In this document: in pieces, positions 35,413-46,384 of the stretch | How positions within the stretch are numbered: position 1 is the stretch's first letter | Layout: each line of letters opens with the position of its first letter | Assembly: GCA_024760905.1 (NCBI GenBank) | Contig: CM045733.1 | Location: 22,934,501 to 22,998,500, forward strand | DNA from: Plotosus lineatus | Lineage: Eukaryota > Chordata > Actinopteri > Siluriformes > Plotosidae | Length of the DNA stretch: 64,000 nucleotides | Direction of reading: 5' to 3' | Notes under the pieces: model-generated | Database searches by the model: none | Told to the model about the DNA's origin: nothing | What the model saw: the letters and a program-made list of their open reading frames with translations, nothing else | Translations under genes and position numbers: made by a program

Positions 35413-35903
35413 TATTTTAAATTCATACAAACACTTTGTATCGAAACACATGCAGAAATGTGTATCATTGCTTGATACAAAATGTTCATATCACTACAGA
35501 TGCCAATTCATTTTTTTACGTTATAGTGAATATAATTGATACTGAAATTGTAGTCCAAATGAGTAATTTTAAAACAACTCTTGAGTAGATTTTTTTTTTT
35601 TTAAATTGCAGTGCTTCAAGTTTAGACAAATGATGGGGGGGGGGGGGGGTATTTGTGGAAGATGTGGATTTGATATCCACAAAAATGTTTATACTTGTAA
35701 ATGATGACCAAAAAAGATTGTATTAAATTAAAAATCTAGACCATTTCAATAGTGTTCTTTTCTATAGTTGCTTCAATGTTTTATATTCTGAGTTATTCAA
35801 CATTTTTACCATACACATACAATGCCAGCTGGGTCTAAGCTCAGAATGTCATCTCATTGTTTTTTAATGAGAGAAGAATGTGTGTATTCTTTGCTGATAG
35901 ATA

Positions 35904-36028
35904 CACTACACAAAAAAGTTAAGGATATTTGTCAAAAAAAAACCCTGAAATTAATGCCAATTCACAAAACAAAACAAACAAAAAAATCTAGAAAATTTAC
36001 AAATATCCTTAACTTCTTTTTTGTAGTG
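35904..36028. mobile_element. 125-bp Tc1-type MITE
   Basis: Inverted repeats of about 30 bases, CACTACACAAAAAAGTTAAG / CTTCTTTTTTGTAGTG, flanked by TA at 35902-35903 and 36029-36030. Confidence 0.85.
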
Positions 36029-36078
36029 TAATTTTGATTTGATGAAAGATGAAGTTATACCTTTTTAGCTTTTTTTTT

Positions 36079-36116
<38 letters not shown>

Positions 36117-36812
36117 CATATGCTCCCCAACTTACATTTTTACAGTAATTGGTTCAGGATGGCCGAACGCAAGTTGAAAGTGAACTTAAGTTGTTACAGT
36201 GATATATGATGTGTGACGTATGACGCTCATACTGTAGTTCTCATAAAATACCCCTAAATCAATTATAAACATAACATTGTAAAATATCAAATATATCAAA
36301 TAATATCAACATTAATTTGAAATAAGTCACTTATTTATACCGAGTTACTTTACATGAAGCTTAAAACAGCCAATCAACGCTTACAATATGTGAAGCGCTC
36401 AATACCGAAAGTAGTGTACTTGCTGTGGGTTATACAGACTTCCGGTCTTTCAAGTGCACAAGGGCGCCGTTGAACTCGTTTAGAACACAGCCTGCACTGA
36501 TGTAAATCCCAGCAAAGCGGAGAGCTCTTTGTTTTGTGTAAGTAAGTAAACTTTATTCAAGAGATACATACAAAGAACAAGTACAAATCTTAATGAATAT
36601 TGATATAAAAATAAGTATACACTCTTAGGATTCTGCTAAAATATAATAAATATAAAGATTGTGCTGATCTGAGCAGATAGTTAATTCATCTCTGTGTATG
36701 AGACTTGCACCCATGCTAGTAGGCTTCTGACCAACCATATTTGGTTAGGGTTACAAAGGTCACAGAGACGACATCTTAACACAAGGGTAACGCGCTATAT
36801 AACTGATATATA

Positions 36813-37197
36813 CAGTCGGCCCTCAACTTATGAAGACCCCTGTGTACGAAATCCCCGGGTTACGAAGCAACCCCTGTTTCGAAAAGAAATTCAAACGCGC
36901 CAATCAAAATTTCACACGATGCGCGAGTTGCTCTCTCATTGGCTGTTTCTCAACATCCCGCCCCACTGGCCTCCCAGATAGAGACAGAAGGAAGCTTCAC
37001 TCTTTAGTTTTTAGAGTAATTTTTTAAGTTGTTTTAATTCAGTAAATGTTTTAAAATGTGGGTGAATTTGAGCTCATCTGGAATTCCGATCCCTCAAGGA
37101 ATCAAATTAAGGTTGAGTTTGTCAAGCAGGGAATGCACTTTGAATTCATGTCTTGTGGGCGTTGCCTGCAGCACGCGCGAGAGAGAAAAAGAGAGAG

Positions 37198-37233
<36 letters not shown>

Positions 37234-37526
37234 AAAAATGTTTAATAATGGTTTAATTAATAAATATATTTATAAAATGGTTTAGTATGTTAATAAAATG
37301 TTTAAATGGTTTAATAAAGAATTTTCTTTTACTTTTAACACACATTTCATACAAAATTGGTGTAATTTTATCCTTTTTAAAGGGTTTATGGGGTTTATCC
37401 AGTCCAAAGACGAGCCTTGGAACAAATTAGGTGTTTAACATGTAAGATGTGACCCCTATTTATGAAATCCCCGCTATACGATAAGGGCTCTGGAACGAAT
37501 TGATTTCGTAAGTTGGGGGCCGACTG
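36813..37526. mobile_element. Tigger-like element nested in another
   Basis: Ends CAGTCGGCCCTCAACTTA / TAAGTTGGGGGCCGACTG. Left TA at 36811-36812; the right flank has become a (TG)n tract. Its interior resembles the 16.2, 22.7 and 42.2-kb elements (CCATTGGC-type boxes). Confidence 0.75.
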
Positions 37527-37570
37527 TGTGTGTGTGTGTGTATGTATATATATATGTACACACACACACA

Positions 37571-37970
37571 CTAGTCCTTCTAAAAAAATTAGCATATTGT
37601 GATGAAGTTCATTATTTTCTGTAATGTACTGATAAAAATTAAACTTTCATATATTTTAGATTCATTGCACACCAACTGAAATATTTCAGGTCTTTTATTG
37701 TTTTAATACTGATGATTTTGGCATACAGCTCATGAAAACCCAAAATTCCCATCTCAAAAAATTAGTACCTGAACATGATATGCTAATTTTTTGAGATACA
37801 ACTTTTGGGTTTTCATGAGCTGTATGCCAAAATTAATACAATAAACGTCCTGAAATATTTCAGTTGGTGTGCAATGAATCTGAAAAATATGAAAGTTTAA
37901 TTTTTTATCAGTACATTACAGAAAATAATGAACTTTATCACAATATGCAAATTTTTTGAGAAGGACTCTT
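37571..37970. mobile_element. Tc1-derived MITE
   Basis: Two inverted repeats of the Tc1 element at 29.4-30.9 kb (CTAGTCCTTCT / GAGAAGGACT) joined almost back to back, with the transposase removed. Confidence 0.85.
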
Positions 37971-38298
37971 TATATATATATTTACACACACATATATACA
38001 CTCAGTCTGTAGTTTGTAAACAATGACTGCAGCGTCATTGCGTCATTATGCCAGTGTACTACGTAGGTATGTCTAAACTCAAAATTTGACTTTTTTTTTT
38101 CCGTAAAAAACTCCAAAACAAAAACTTAAAATCTAAAAAAAAAAAACAAACAAAAAAAAAAAACTGATGAACGTAAGTCAGGGAGCATCTGTATGTGTTT
38201 ATATATAAACTAGCACACACTAGCTGGTGTCAACTTTTTTGATTGATTTGATATAAAGATTTAGTAGTTCTACTACATGATATTTTCTTTAAACTTTA

Positions 38299-38428
38299 TA
38301 AAGAGACGATTCATGGATGTGGTGAAGGAGGACATGAAGGTCGTTGGTGTAAGAGAAGAAGATGCAAAGGATAGGGTGAGATGGAGGCAGATGATTCGCT
38401 GTGGCGACCCCTGAAGGGAAAAGAAGAA
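38299..38428 (+). mobile_element. RTE LINE 3' fragment
   Basis: About 130 bases nearly identical to the 3' part of the 53-kb RTE copy, ending GTGGCGACCCCTGAAGGG. Severely 5' truncated. Confidence 0.85.
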
Positions 38429-38483
38429 CTGAGAAATCTTTCCCAAATAAATTACCAACACACTTATATAAACTTGAATATCT

Positions 38484-38489
38484 TTTATT
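38484..38489 (-). terminator. Candidate polyadenylation signal of cdkn1a
   Basis: AATAAA on the minus strand, the most distal candidate before the RTE fragment. It would give a 3'UTR of about 3.2 kb; nearer signals are possible. Confidence 0.3.
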
Positions 38490-39153
38490 ATAATTTGTAA
38501 TTTAAACATGACACTATTCACAATGCAAGACACACGACAAGAAAAAGAAACATTTTTTTTTACAATATTGGTGATATAAAATGATGATATATATAATATA
38601 AAATATCTCAAATTATATTAAGTATATAGGACTTTATATATGTAAAATATAGTTTAATATACGAAGTATACATGGCTGGATTTCCCTTATGTATACTGGG
38701 TATTTAAACACTTTCCCATCTGTCTTACAAAATTTGGGAAGCAAGATTCAGCTTTTTGGGCTTTTTATTTTGGCAGGCCATTAATAAAAAATATCATATG
38801 AAATCCAAACTGTAATTAAAAGAGTAAAGTTTCTCACTGTACACTTTGAACTCTTAACTCCTATTCAATTCACCTCCTCATTTGAAGATTACAATACATT
38901 GTGACAACAATATTTAATAGTGCAAAGCTAATATAGTTAACTCAGTTAGTAATCCTTTCAACAATAATTTAAACATGTTTAGGTTTGCTATGCATAAAAA
39001 AAAGACAGTTGAATGAAATTGTAATAAAACGCACACACACAAGTACACAAATGCAACAATTAGAAAAAAAAAGGATGAAACCAGTTTAAAGTGAGGTGAC
39101 GTACAAACCAGTGAACTAATAAACTCATGCTGATGCCTCAACACAGGATGTGG

Positions 39154-39186
<33 letters not shown>

Positions 39187-40109
39187 TGTGTGTGGGGGGT
39201 TGGTTAGGTTTTGACATTTGTTTGGGTGGTTCAATTAGTGTTAACACTTTTATGATTATTTTTGAGGAAGCAGAAACATCTGAAGCCAATTTAAACTGGC
39301 TGTGATTAACAACAAATTCAGAAGAACCGAGTGAATCAGGAGAATTTGTGAAAAGAAATTGGAAATTTCATTTTTTCTGTGAGGTAGATGAACCCTTTTC
39401 GTCCTCTTCCAAAAAAAAAATTACAAATACTAAAATAACTGAAATGTTGAATGACATGATGACTGTCGCCAAATACATATGAGCAACACCCAACAGTGTT
39501 TTATTTACACACAGAGCCACTGACACAAGGCCGAAACTGTGAGCTTTTTTCGTCTGGAATCGACTCGTGGCTTTGTTCATTTTCTCTGACAACAGGTGGT
39601 CCTTGCTTTTCGAGACTGTGTAGCAGATCTTTGGGTTTTTTTTTTTGTTGTTTTTTTTTCAGCTGCCTTTTAAAATTCAAACACACCGGTTATGTGTAGC
39701 AATGAAACACACAAACACAACCCAAATTTCTTCCCTGCGATTTACATACTGTGCATGGCTTCATACATAAATGTCTCTTCTCAACAGTTCTCTGTCCTGT
39801 GACACAATTCAGTCCATCATTAAAATGCTACATTTTCTTAATATAGTATTCAGAACCAAGATGGCGAACATAACAAAAGTAAAAAGTGAAAAAATATTAA
39901 CAGAATTAAAACTCCAAATAAACGTATAAAGTCCAAATAAGGCATTGTGCGTTATGCTGTTAATACAACAAATATTATTCTCTTTATCCATGCAACTTTA
40001 TCTTTAGAATTTTGTGAGATTTACATTAAAAAAAGGTAGAATTGAGTCCAAAAACCAATTATTAAAAGGTGCAATTATTGTTGGTGTACCCTGTTAATAA
40101 AAAAAAAAA

Positions 40110-40158
40110 GTAAATTTACATATATGTAAATATACAATTTACATATATGTAAATTTAC
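40110..40158. repeat. Perfect inverted repeat with palindromic arms
   Basis: 22-base arms (40110-40131, 40137-40158) around a 5-base loop; each arm holds the palindrome TTTACATATATGTAAA. Confidence 0.8.
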
Positions 40159-40711
40159 AACAAAAGAATTAAAAATAAAAATGACAGGGGTCAGAACATG
40201 TAAAAGCAATGCAGTCTAAGAAAACTGATAATTTCTAGTTTAAGGCAACCCCTCAGCTATATGTCAATTTGCTTTTAAACACTAAGTGTGTCATATGTAA
40301 GTAGTTATATATAGCTTATTTTGGTTGATGAGACAAATTTTGCACTGAATGGTGAATTTGTGAAATGTTTACAAACTGGATTTTAGGTATGCACCAGAGG
40401 TTAGAGGTCACATGCCTTCTGAGGTCTTACAGGTCTCAGTGACCATGTTGAAGTACGTATGAGAGATTAATTTTTCCTTCCTTCTGTGAACAATTCTCTA
40501 TAAAACACACCCCATGAAGTCGTGACTCAAATATGTCAGTTTAATTCTGGGTTAGTCTTTTCTCTTTTCGGTTCTAAAGATGCGTGACACGATACCCAAT
40601 CATGATCCCGAGTTAAACTGCTCCTATTCCAATGTTATTCTGATTTTTCGGCTCATTTTTTTTTCACTATTTACCGATGTTCTCTGATTATTTTCTGATG
40701 ATATGATCTAT

Positions 40712-41002
40712 ACCAAAGGTGTCAAACTCATGCCACAAAGGGCCATGTGGCTGCAGGTTTTTGTTTCAGCCAGGCAGCAGCACACCTTTTGACGTTTGAG
40801 TCTTCAGAAACATTCGTATCACAAACGTTTGAGTCCTCAGGCAGTTGATTGGTCAATCTGTGTTCTCTGTACAGAGACTGACCAATCAACTGCCTGAAGA
40901 CTCAGATCGGTTGTTTAAATGAGCCAATCAGGTGTGCTGCTGCCTGGCTGAAAGAAAAACCTGCAGCCACACGGCCCTTTGTGGCACAAGTTTGACACCT
41001 TG
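40712..41002. mobile_element. Foldback hAT-like MITE
   Basis: Ends AAGGTGTCAAACTC / AGTTTGACACCTT, with long complementary arms (GCCACAAAGGGCC, GGCTGCAGGTTTTT, CAGGCAGTTGATTGGTCA and their complements). The whole element can fold back on itself. The 8-base target duplication is unclear. Confidence 0.7.
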
Positions 41003-41649
41003 TGATCCAAACTACTGTTTTCACTCTGATTTCTAATTTCAAATTTTTAAACATTTCCAAAATATGTCAGACTTCCTCATAGTTCCCCCTGAAATTATAC
41101 AATGTCCTCTGATGTATACTAATGTTCTTCAATTTGACAATGGAATATGATCGGGATTAGGATTGATATTGTGTCAGGATTGGTAGCGTATGATATGTTT
41201 TTACATGTTCTTACATTAGAAACAATAAATAGGAAGTAGATAACATTGTGTTTCATATTTACATATACAGCTAAAGATAAAATGATCAGACTGTACAGTA
41301 AGGCTCTCACTGTTTTTTAACATTTGTACAATATGCATGAATCAACAATGGTCAAAGAGCAAGACAAACCATTTAAAGTCTGTAGGTCAATATTTCACCT
41401 CTGTCATTTCTCCTGGAGAGGGCAGAGGTTTTATAACCTGTAGGGTGAATTGGTCCTGTGGTCAGAATTAGTTAATACCAAATCCATACTTGTATAATAC
41501 ATAGGAGGGGGAATACAACCGTTGCAACTTGACTGTTGTCGAGGTATTAATGTTAGTGTCCTTTTATAGAGTGCATTTCCATACCTTCACAGTATTTCAT
41601 TAATAATTCAATATTTGAAATGAGTTTAAATACACAACCCCATAGACAA

Positions 41650-41792
41650 TTAATAACCATTACTGTAGATATTATATGTAGATGCACATACACGGCGAGG
41701 ACTTGAGAGGCTCTTTAGTTGTTTCTCTTCTTCCTGCCTTGAAAAAACTTTGTAATGAAAAAGTCTCTTCTTCTTCTTCACAGTAAAGAAAT
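41650..41792 (-). CDS. cdkn1a: cdkn1a exon 3, coding part (PIP box, stop)
   Basis: After acceptor TCTCTCCTCTAG the exon gives residues 128-174: DFFTVKKKKRLFHYKVF, then a charged tail. TAA is at 41652-41650. It was found by following the splice phase. Confidence 0.88.
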
Positions 41793-43718
41793 CTAGAGGA
41801 GAGAATATGCATTAGAAGAGATGTAGAAAAAACTAGAAAATGCTTAAGGACTACTGACCCCCCCCCCCCCCCCCTTTTTTGTCTTTTCCTACTTTACTCA
41901 AGTATACAGCATTATACAGCTCCTGACTTCCTGGTACAGTTGTGTTTGGAGTGTAAATAGAAAAGATTAAGTGGATTATCTTAGTTCTGAGGGCCAGGGT
42001 GAAAACTGACACTGTATAGCTAATGTTATTCGAGCCCAGTGCAGGTTTAAAAAAGGGTTGGATGAGGTGGATTGAGAAGGTAGTTCATATATAAAATATA
42101 TCTTTACATCTAATTTGGGGAAAATAGGTCCAGTCTCTAAGTCAAATTGTATGACATGTTTGTTTCAAGGGAAAAAAATACTTATACAATGGTACCTCAC
42201 CTCATGATAGTCTCAGCAAATGAAAAATCCAGGTTACGAAAAACATTTTCCAAATTTTTTTGTCTCTGTATACGAAACAAGTTCTTATGAAATGTGCCAA
42301 ATGCTCCATTCAAACATTCAAACAATGCACAAGCTGCTCTCCCATCAATGACATTCAAACATCCTGCCCCGCTCGCCTCCCATTGGCTAGGAGGGATGAT
42401 GCAGCTCCCTCTTATTGGTTATCTCCCAACATCCCACCCCGCTGGCCTCCCATTGACTAGGAGGGATGACGCAGCTCCCTCCCATTGGCTATTATGGAGC
42501 TGCATCTCCCATATTGCTTTTCATGTACAGGAGAGAGTTACTGTTGTTTCATGCTTTATTTCTTGACTCAGGCTTTTAACCTTCCATAAACATTTGTAAG
42601 ATTATAACTCTGCATGGTCAACACATGCGCGTGTGATTTCCAGTGTGAGTGAGAAGAAGAAACGGGCTTGAGTGATATCGCAAAGGAATATGGCCAAACC
42701 CATCTACCATCGGTACAATATTGAAGCAGAAGGAGGTCTTAAAAGGTATCTTTCTATAATTTTTAAAGAGTTTAGGGGGCAGTATTGGGAGCCGTGAAAT
42801 GAATCACATGTTTTACATGTAAAATGGGATTCAATTTACGAAAAATCCAGGTTAAGAAAAAGGTTCTGGAACAGATTAATTTCGTAAGGTGAGGTACCAC
42901 TGTATTCCTGCAAAACGTGGTTGACGTTCGACTGCCAGATGTACGTTACATGACTTAATCTAGTTAAACAGTGTTGTACAAATGTATGATACATATGGGT
43001 GTGTAAGGAAGTCAGGCGAATGTAATGTAGGGAGATCCACGTGATCTCTTTATACACCCCCATGTATCGTATATATATTCTAGATATAGGATACAGACCT
43101 AATGTCGAGAATAACAGTGAGATGGAAAAATTTTGAACACATTTAAACCTCTACTAAGAAGGTCTACAACAGCATTTTCCATCATACAACATGTGAGTTT
43201 TGTTTTACACACCCATCGTGAATTTGTCCTTTTTTCTCGTGAACCTGTTGTATGTATACCCATTGTATGACGTGACAGGAAATTTAGTTACTGTAAAACT
43301 GTACAAACATTTATCAGATTTTGGTTCTGGTCTCACCTGTGATGGCAGCTTGTCTGTATTTGACTGCTCTCTTTTCCAGCTTGGCCCCTCTGTATGCTCC
43401 ATTACTGCCGATGGGAACTTCTAGTCTGCGCTTTCCTGTCCTCACCACACAGCTGCGATAGAACGCTGGCACATCCTGGCACTGCATCTCCTCCCACTCC
43501 ACTGAGCCAGGTGCTGGACGTTCGCTTCTGAAGTCAAAGTTCCAGCGCTGCTTGGCCACCTCCACATTCATGTACAATAGTCTGTGGAAGTCCTGCTGAA
43601 GTTGCTGGTGGTCGACTGGGCCGAATAGATTCCGCCGCACAGCCGTGCCCCGTGGCTTGACGCCCTCTTCCATTCCTTCAAATTCCATGTGGTCATACTG
43701 AGACGGCATTGTAGCCAT
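41650..43718 (-). CDS. cdkn1a: p21-type cyclin-dependent kinase inhibitor
   Basis: Two coding exons (43718-43337 and 41792-41650) join in phase to 174 codons plus TAA. The product is a nuclear Cip/Kip CDK inhibitor that binds cyclin-CDK and PCNA. Residues 28-33 RRNLFG form the cyclin-binding motif. The CDI domain runs to about residue 89 (GPVDHQQLQQDFHRLL, then RWNFDF at 58-63, then VEWEEMQCQDVPAFY). Residues 123-130, QAAITDFF, are a full PIP box, with TD at 127-128 and Lys134 at the +4 position, the layout of a CRL4-Cdt2 PIP degron; KKKKR follows at 133-137. ATG 43718 has A at -3 and G at +4, and lies four bases after acceptor CTGTCTGTAG. Length and exon pattern match p21 rather than p27/p57; a cdkn1 paralogue cannot be excluded. 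Confidence 0.9.
42187..42902. mobile_element. Tigger-like element in cdkn1a intron 2
   Basis: Ends CAATGGTACCTCACCT / AGGTGAGGTACCACTG with TA duplications at 42185-42186 and 42903-42904. Near 42690-42740 it keeps an HTH remnant (TILKQKEVLK), as in the 22.7-kb element. Confidence 0.82.
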
Positions 43719-43722
43719 TTTA
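43337..43722 (-). CDS. cdkn1a: cdkn1a exon 2 (start codon, CDI domain)
   Basis: Exon from acceptor AG at 43724-43723 to donor GT at 43336-43335; coding from 43718. It encodes residues 1-127 and the first base of Asp128, so the intron cuts inside the TD motif of the PIP degron. Confidence 0.92.
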
Positions 43723-43804
43723 CTACAGACAGAGGAAATAAAAATATTAGTTGGATAACTGTCATGGATTTAACAGCAGTATGAGATTTTTGTATAAAGA
43801 AAAT

Positions 43805-44102
43805 TCATTCATTTTCTGAACCGCTTAATACTAATCAGGGTTATGGGGAGGCTGACGCCCATCTCCGCAGACTCAGGGCTGGGTACACTCTGGACAACTC
43901 GCTAGGCCATTGCAAGGCCAACAGTCACACCTACAGGCGATTTGGAACAGCCAATTAACCTTCTGTGCATGTTTTTGGACTGTGGGAGGAAACCCACACA
44001 AGCACGGGGAGAAAATGCAAGCTCCACACAGAAAGGCTCGAGCTGGGAAACGAACCCAGGACCTTCTTGATGTGAGGCAGACATGCTACACACTACGCCA
44101 CC
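43805..44102 (-). repeat. V-SINE-like SINE with target-site duplication
   Basis: Bounded by TGTATAAAGAAAAT at 43791-43804 and 44103-44116. The plus strand starts with the (CATT)n tail and TCTGAACCGCTTAATACTAA; the core has GGACTGTGGGAGGAAACCC and the tRNA-like head is at the right. Confidence 0.85.
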
Positions 44103-44328
44103 TGTATAAAGAAAATAAATATTAAAAAGACATGCTAATGCAGTGCTTATCAAATTGTGGGGCGCGCCCCCGTGGGTATGATTCCCTGGGGAACATGCTT
44201 TTCTGGAATAGTGTATGAGAATAAAGTGTAATTGCACCTCCACTCCAGTAGTTGGCAGTGGTGCTCTAATTGTCGCACTATGATGTAAAGGTTTTTTGCA
44301 CAAGCAAATGATATGAAGTGCAGTAAAC

Positions 44329-44650
44329 CAGTAGTCTCCAACCTTTTTTGCACCAGGGACCAGTTTTCTGTTTGAAAATGTTTCCGCAGACCGGTTAGAG
44401 CCTACTCTGTAGTCTTGTTCTAGTGGCTCTCACCACAGAAAACCCCGCCTCACAAAGATATTTGGTTGGAAACAGTACAAAGGTTTTCAGTGTTTCTGTA
44501 GCAATGTCAAAAACAGTCATTTTTCAAAATAAGATCTGGAAGTGCTAACAAAAAACTATAATTTGTACCATGAAAGATTTTGTTTGCGAACTGGTATCAA
44601 ATAATCCATGGACCAGTAGCGGTCTGTGGATCGGGGGTTGGGGACCTCTG
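44329..44650. mobile_element. hAT-like element nested in hAT-like element
   Basis: 322 bases with ends CAGTAGTCTCCAACC / GGTTGGGGACCTCTG and a perfect 8-base duplication, CAGTAAAC, at 44321-44328 and 44651-44658. Confidence 0.9.
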
Positions 44651-44968
44651 CAGTAAACAACCCCTCAAGAAAGAACAAGGAAAAATTTCTAACAGGCACA
44701 AAGAGAAAGGTGGAGAGAGACTGAGATATTAAGGCAAATAAGTTGAATGAGTTTAAATAAGGATGTTGTTTTTTTTTTTTTTTTTATTTCAGGCACATTG
44801 GTGCACTTCAAATCTTTTCTATTACAGATTAAAAAAACAATGTTAATGAAGTTTTTCTTTATTGTGAGTTGAACTATATTTCTTTCTTTTTAGTTTTTAA
44901 TGTTAATAAGATACAATGTTATACAGAGGTGTACTAATAACAATTTTATAGTCAATCCTATTTATAGT

Positions 44969-45313
44969 CAAGGGCAGTGATGGACTAGTGGATAGGGCAC
45001 AGGATCACTGATCCTAAGGTTGGGGTTTCAAGTCCCCACAAGGTTGTCACTGTCCCCATCCCCCCCCAGTGCAGCTAACTGGGTTATCAAAGGCGGGCCA
45101 TGTCTTTCACTGTCTATGGTGAGAGGCATGTAAAAGAACCATTGCTGACTTTTGTAAAGAGTAGCTGCAAAGCCGTCAGCGTGTTTCTGTCCCTTGCTAA
45201 AGAGTTGTGACAGGAAGGGCATCCGACGTAAAAACCCATGCCAAATCAAATGTGCGAATCAAATGATTCACTGAGGCGACTCTCGGGAACGGGAAAAAGC
45301 CGAAAAGGAAAAA
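44969..45313 (+). repeat. Family A SINE, most complete copy
   Basis: Head GGGCAGTGATGGACTAGTGG with a B-box-like GGTTTCAAGTCCC, then the shared body, then TTGTGACAGGAAGGGCATCC matching the RTE 5' region, then a tail related to the RTE 3' end with GGGAAAAAGCCGAAAAGG. Confidence 0.85.
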
Positions 45314-45717
45314 TAGTCGCTCGTGAGGTGGTGAGGGGGAGGGGCATTTTTTTCTTCCTAGAGGGGGCGCCACAGAAAATAATTGAGAAGCACTGTGCTA
45401 TTGCAATGGAATGTGAACCATGGTCCATGTCTGAGAAAGACATATCACCCAAGTTGATCACAAATGTGGCAAATGTCTCACTTCAACTCAACATTTCTGC
45501 ATAATCTGTCACTACTTAAAGAAAACACATCTCTCTCAAAGGAGACTTTTCATTCTCCAAATTTTCATTAACTTCATATTTTTACTTCACATATTTCTCC
45601 ACAGACAGAAGAAGATGAACACCATCCAGCTCAACCAGAAAAAAAATATTGTGGCTCCATATTTTATGTCCCAGATGTTCAACATCAATAAGAAAGTGAG
45701 CTAAAATTGAATTAAAA

Positions 45718-45925
45718 ATTCGGCCACCAGCAGTCCTCCAGCACTAGTCATCCTCAGGGTGGAGTGAGCAGTACCTTCCCTTCCTACACACAAATGGCTG
45801 AAGTGTCCTTGAGCAAGGCACCTAACCCCCAACTGCTCTCCGGGTACCCCCAATATGTGTGTGGCTGCCCACTGCTCGGAGTACGTGTGTACTAACTTTA
45901 AATACAGAGGAAAGCATTTCCTTTT
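45718..45925 (+). repeat. tRNA-derived SINE (relative of 22.0 kb)
   Basis: Shares TTGAGCAAGGCACCTAACCC and GTGGCTGCCCACTGCTC with the minus-strand copy at 22.0-22.2 kb. Boundaries approximate. Confidence 0.5.
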
Positions 45926-46384
45926 TGGGATTAATACAGAATATCAAAATAAAAATAAAAAAAATCCAATGCTCAACTGCATCTGGATGCTTCTTTTCTA
46001 AGATTTCACACTTTTCATCAATTCTGATTTGCCTCCTTGAGGTGTAATTTTGTCCACTATTGCAACAATTTTAGTCAAGGCTGAGTAAACTTTAAAAATA
46101 CCCATTCCAACATTAAAGACGAGTCAAAGCAACGCCAATAAAGATCAGGTTGCAGCTGTTGCTTGAGACTTGTGATGTTATTACAGAACAAGTAAAAAAA
46201 CTAAACAGACATATGGATATAGGCCAAACACAGAAAATGCATTGGGATTATTTTGGCATACTTACCTTATTTAATACCTTACAAAATAAAATGTATCCAA
46301 GAAAGTACATACAGAAATTATTAATTTGTTCACATTAGTTGTTTTTTAGATGTTTTAATAAATTGCATAATGCTGTTTGTGATA

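Larger units (their letters stand above)
36117..38191. mobile_element. Tigger-like host element carrying two younger insertions
   Basis: Ends CATATGCTCCCCAACTTAC / GTAAGTCAGGGAGCATCTG with TA on both sides (36115-36116, 38192-38193). Inside lie a second Tigger-like element (36813-37526) and a Tc1-type MITE (37571-37970). Confidence 0.7.
38490..41649 (-). other. Probable cdkn1a 3'UTR and flank
   Basis: No coding potential is supported. It contains a (TG)n tract at 39154-39193, a palindromic repeat at 40110-40158 and a foldback hAT-like element at about 40712-41002. Confidence 0.45.
44141..45395. mobile_element. hAT-like element with nested insertions
   Basis: Ends CAGTGCTTATCAAATT / AATTGAGAAGCACTG; 8-base flanks TGCTAATG (44133-44140) and TGCTATTG (45396-45403). 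It contains another hAT (44329-44650) and a family A SINE (44969-45313). No transposase. Confidence 0.82.

Noticed and set aside
43902..44303. 133-codon minus-strand open frame near cdkn1a
   Set aside because: It spans a SINE and the start of a hAT element, with no conserved protein motif.
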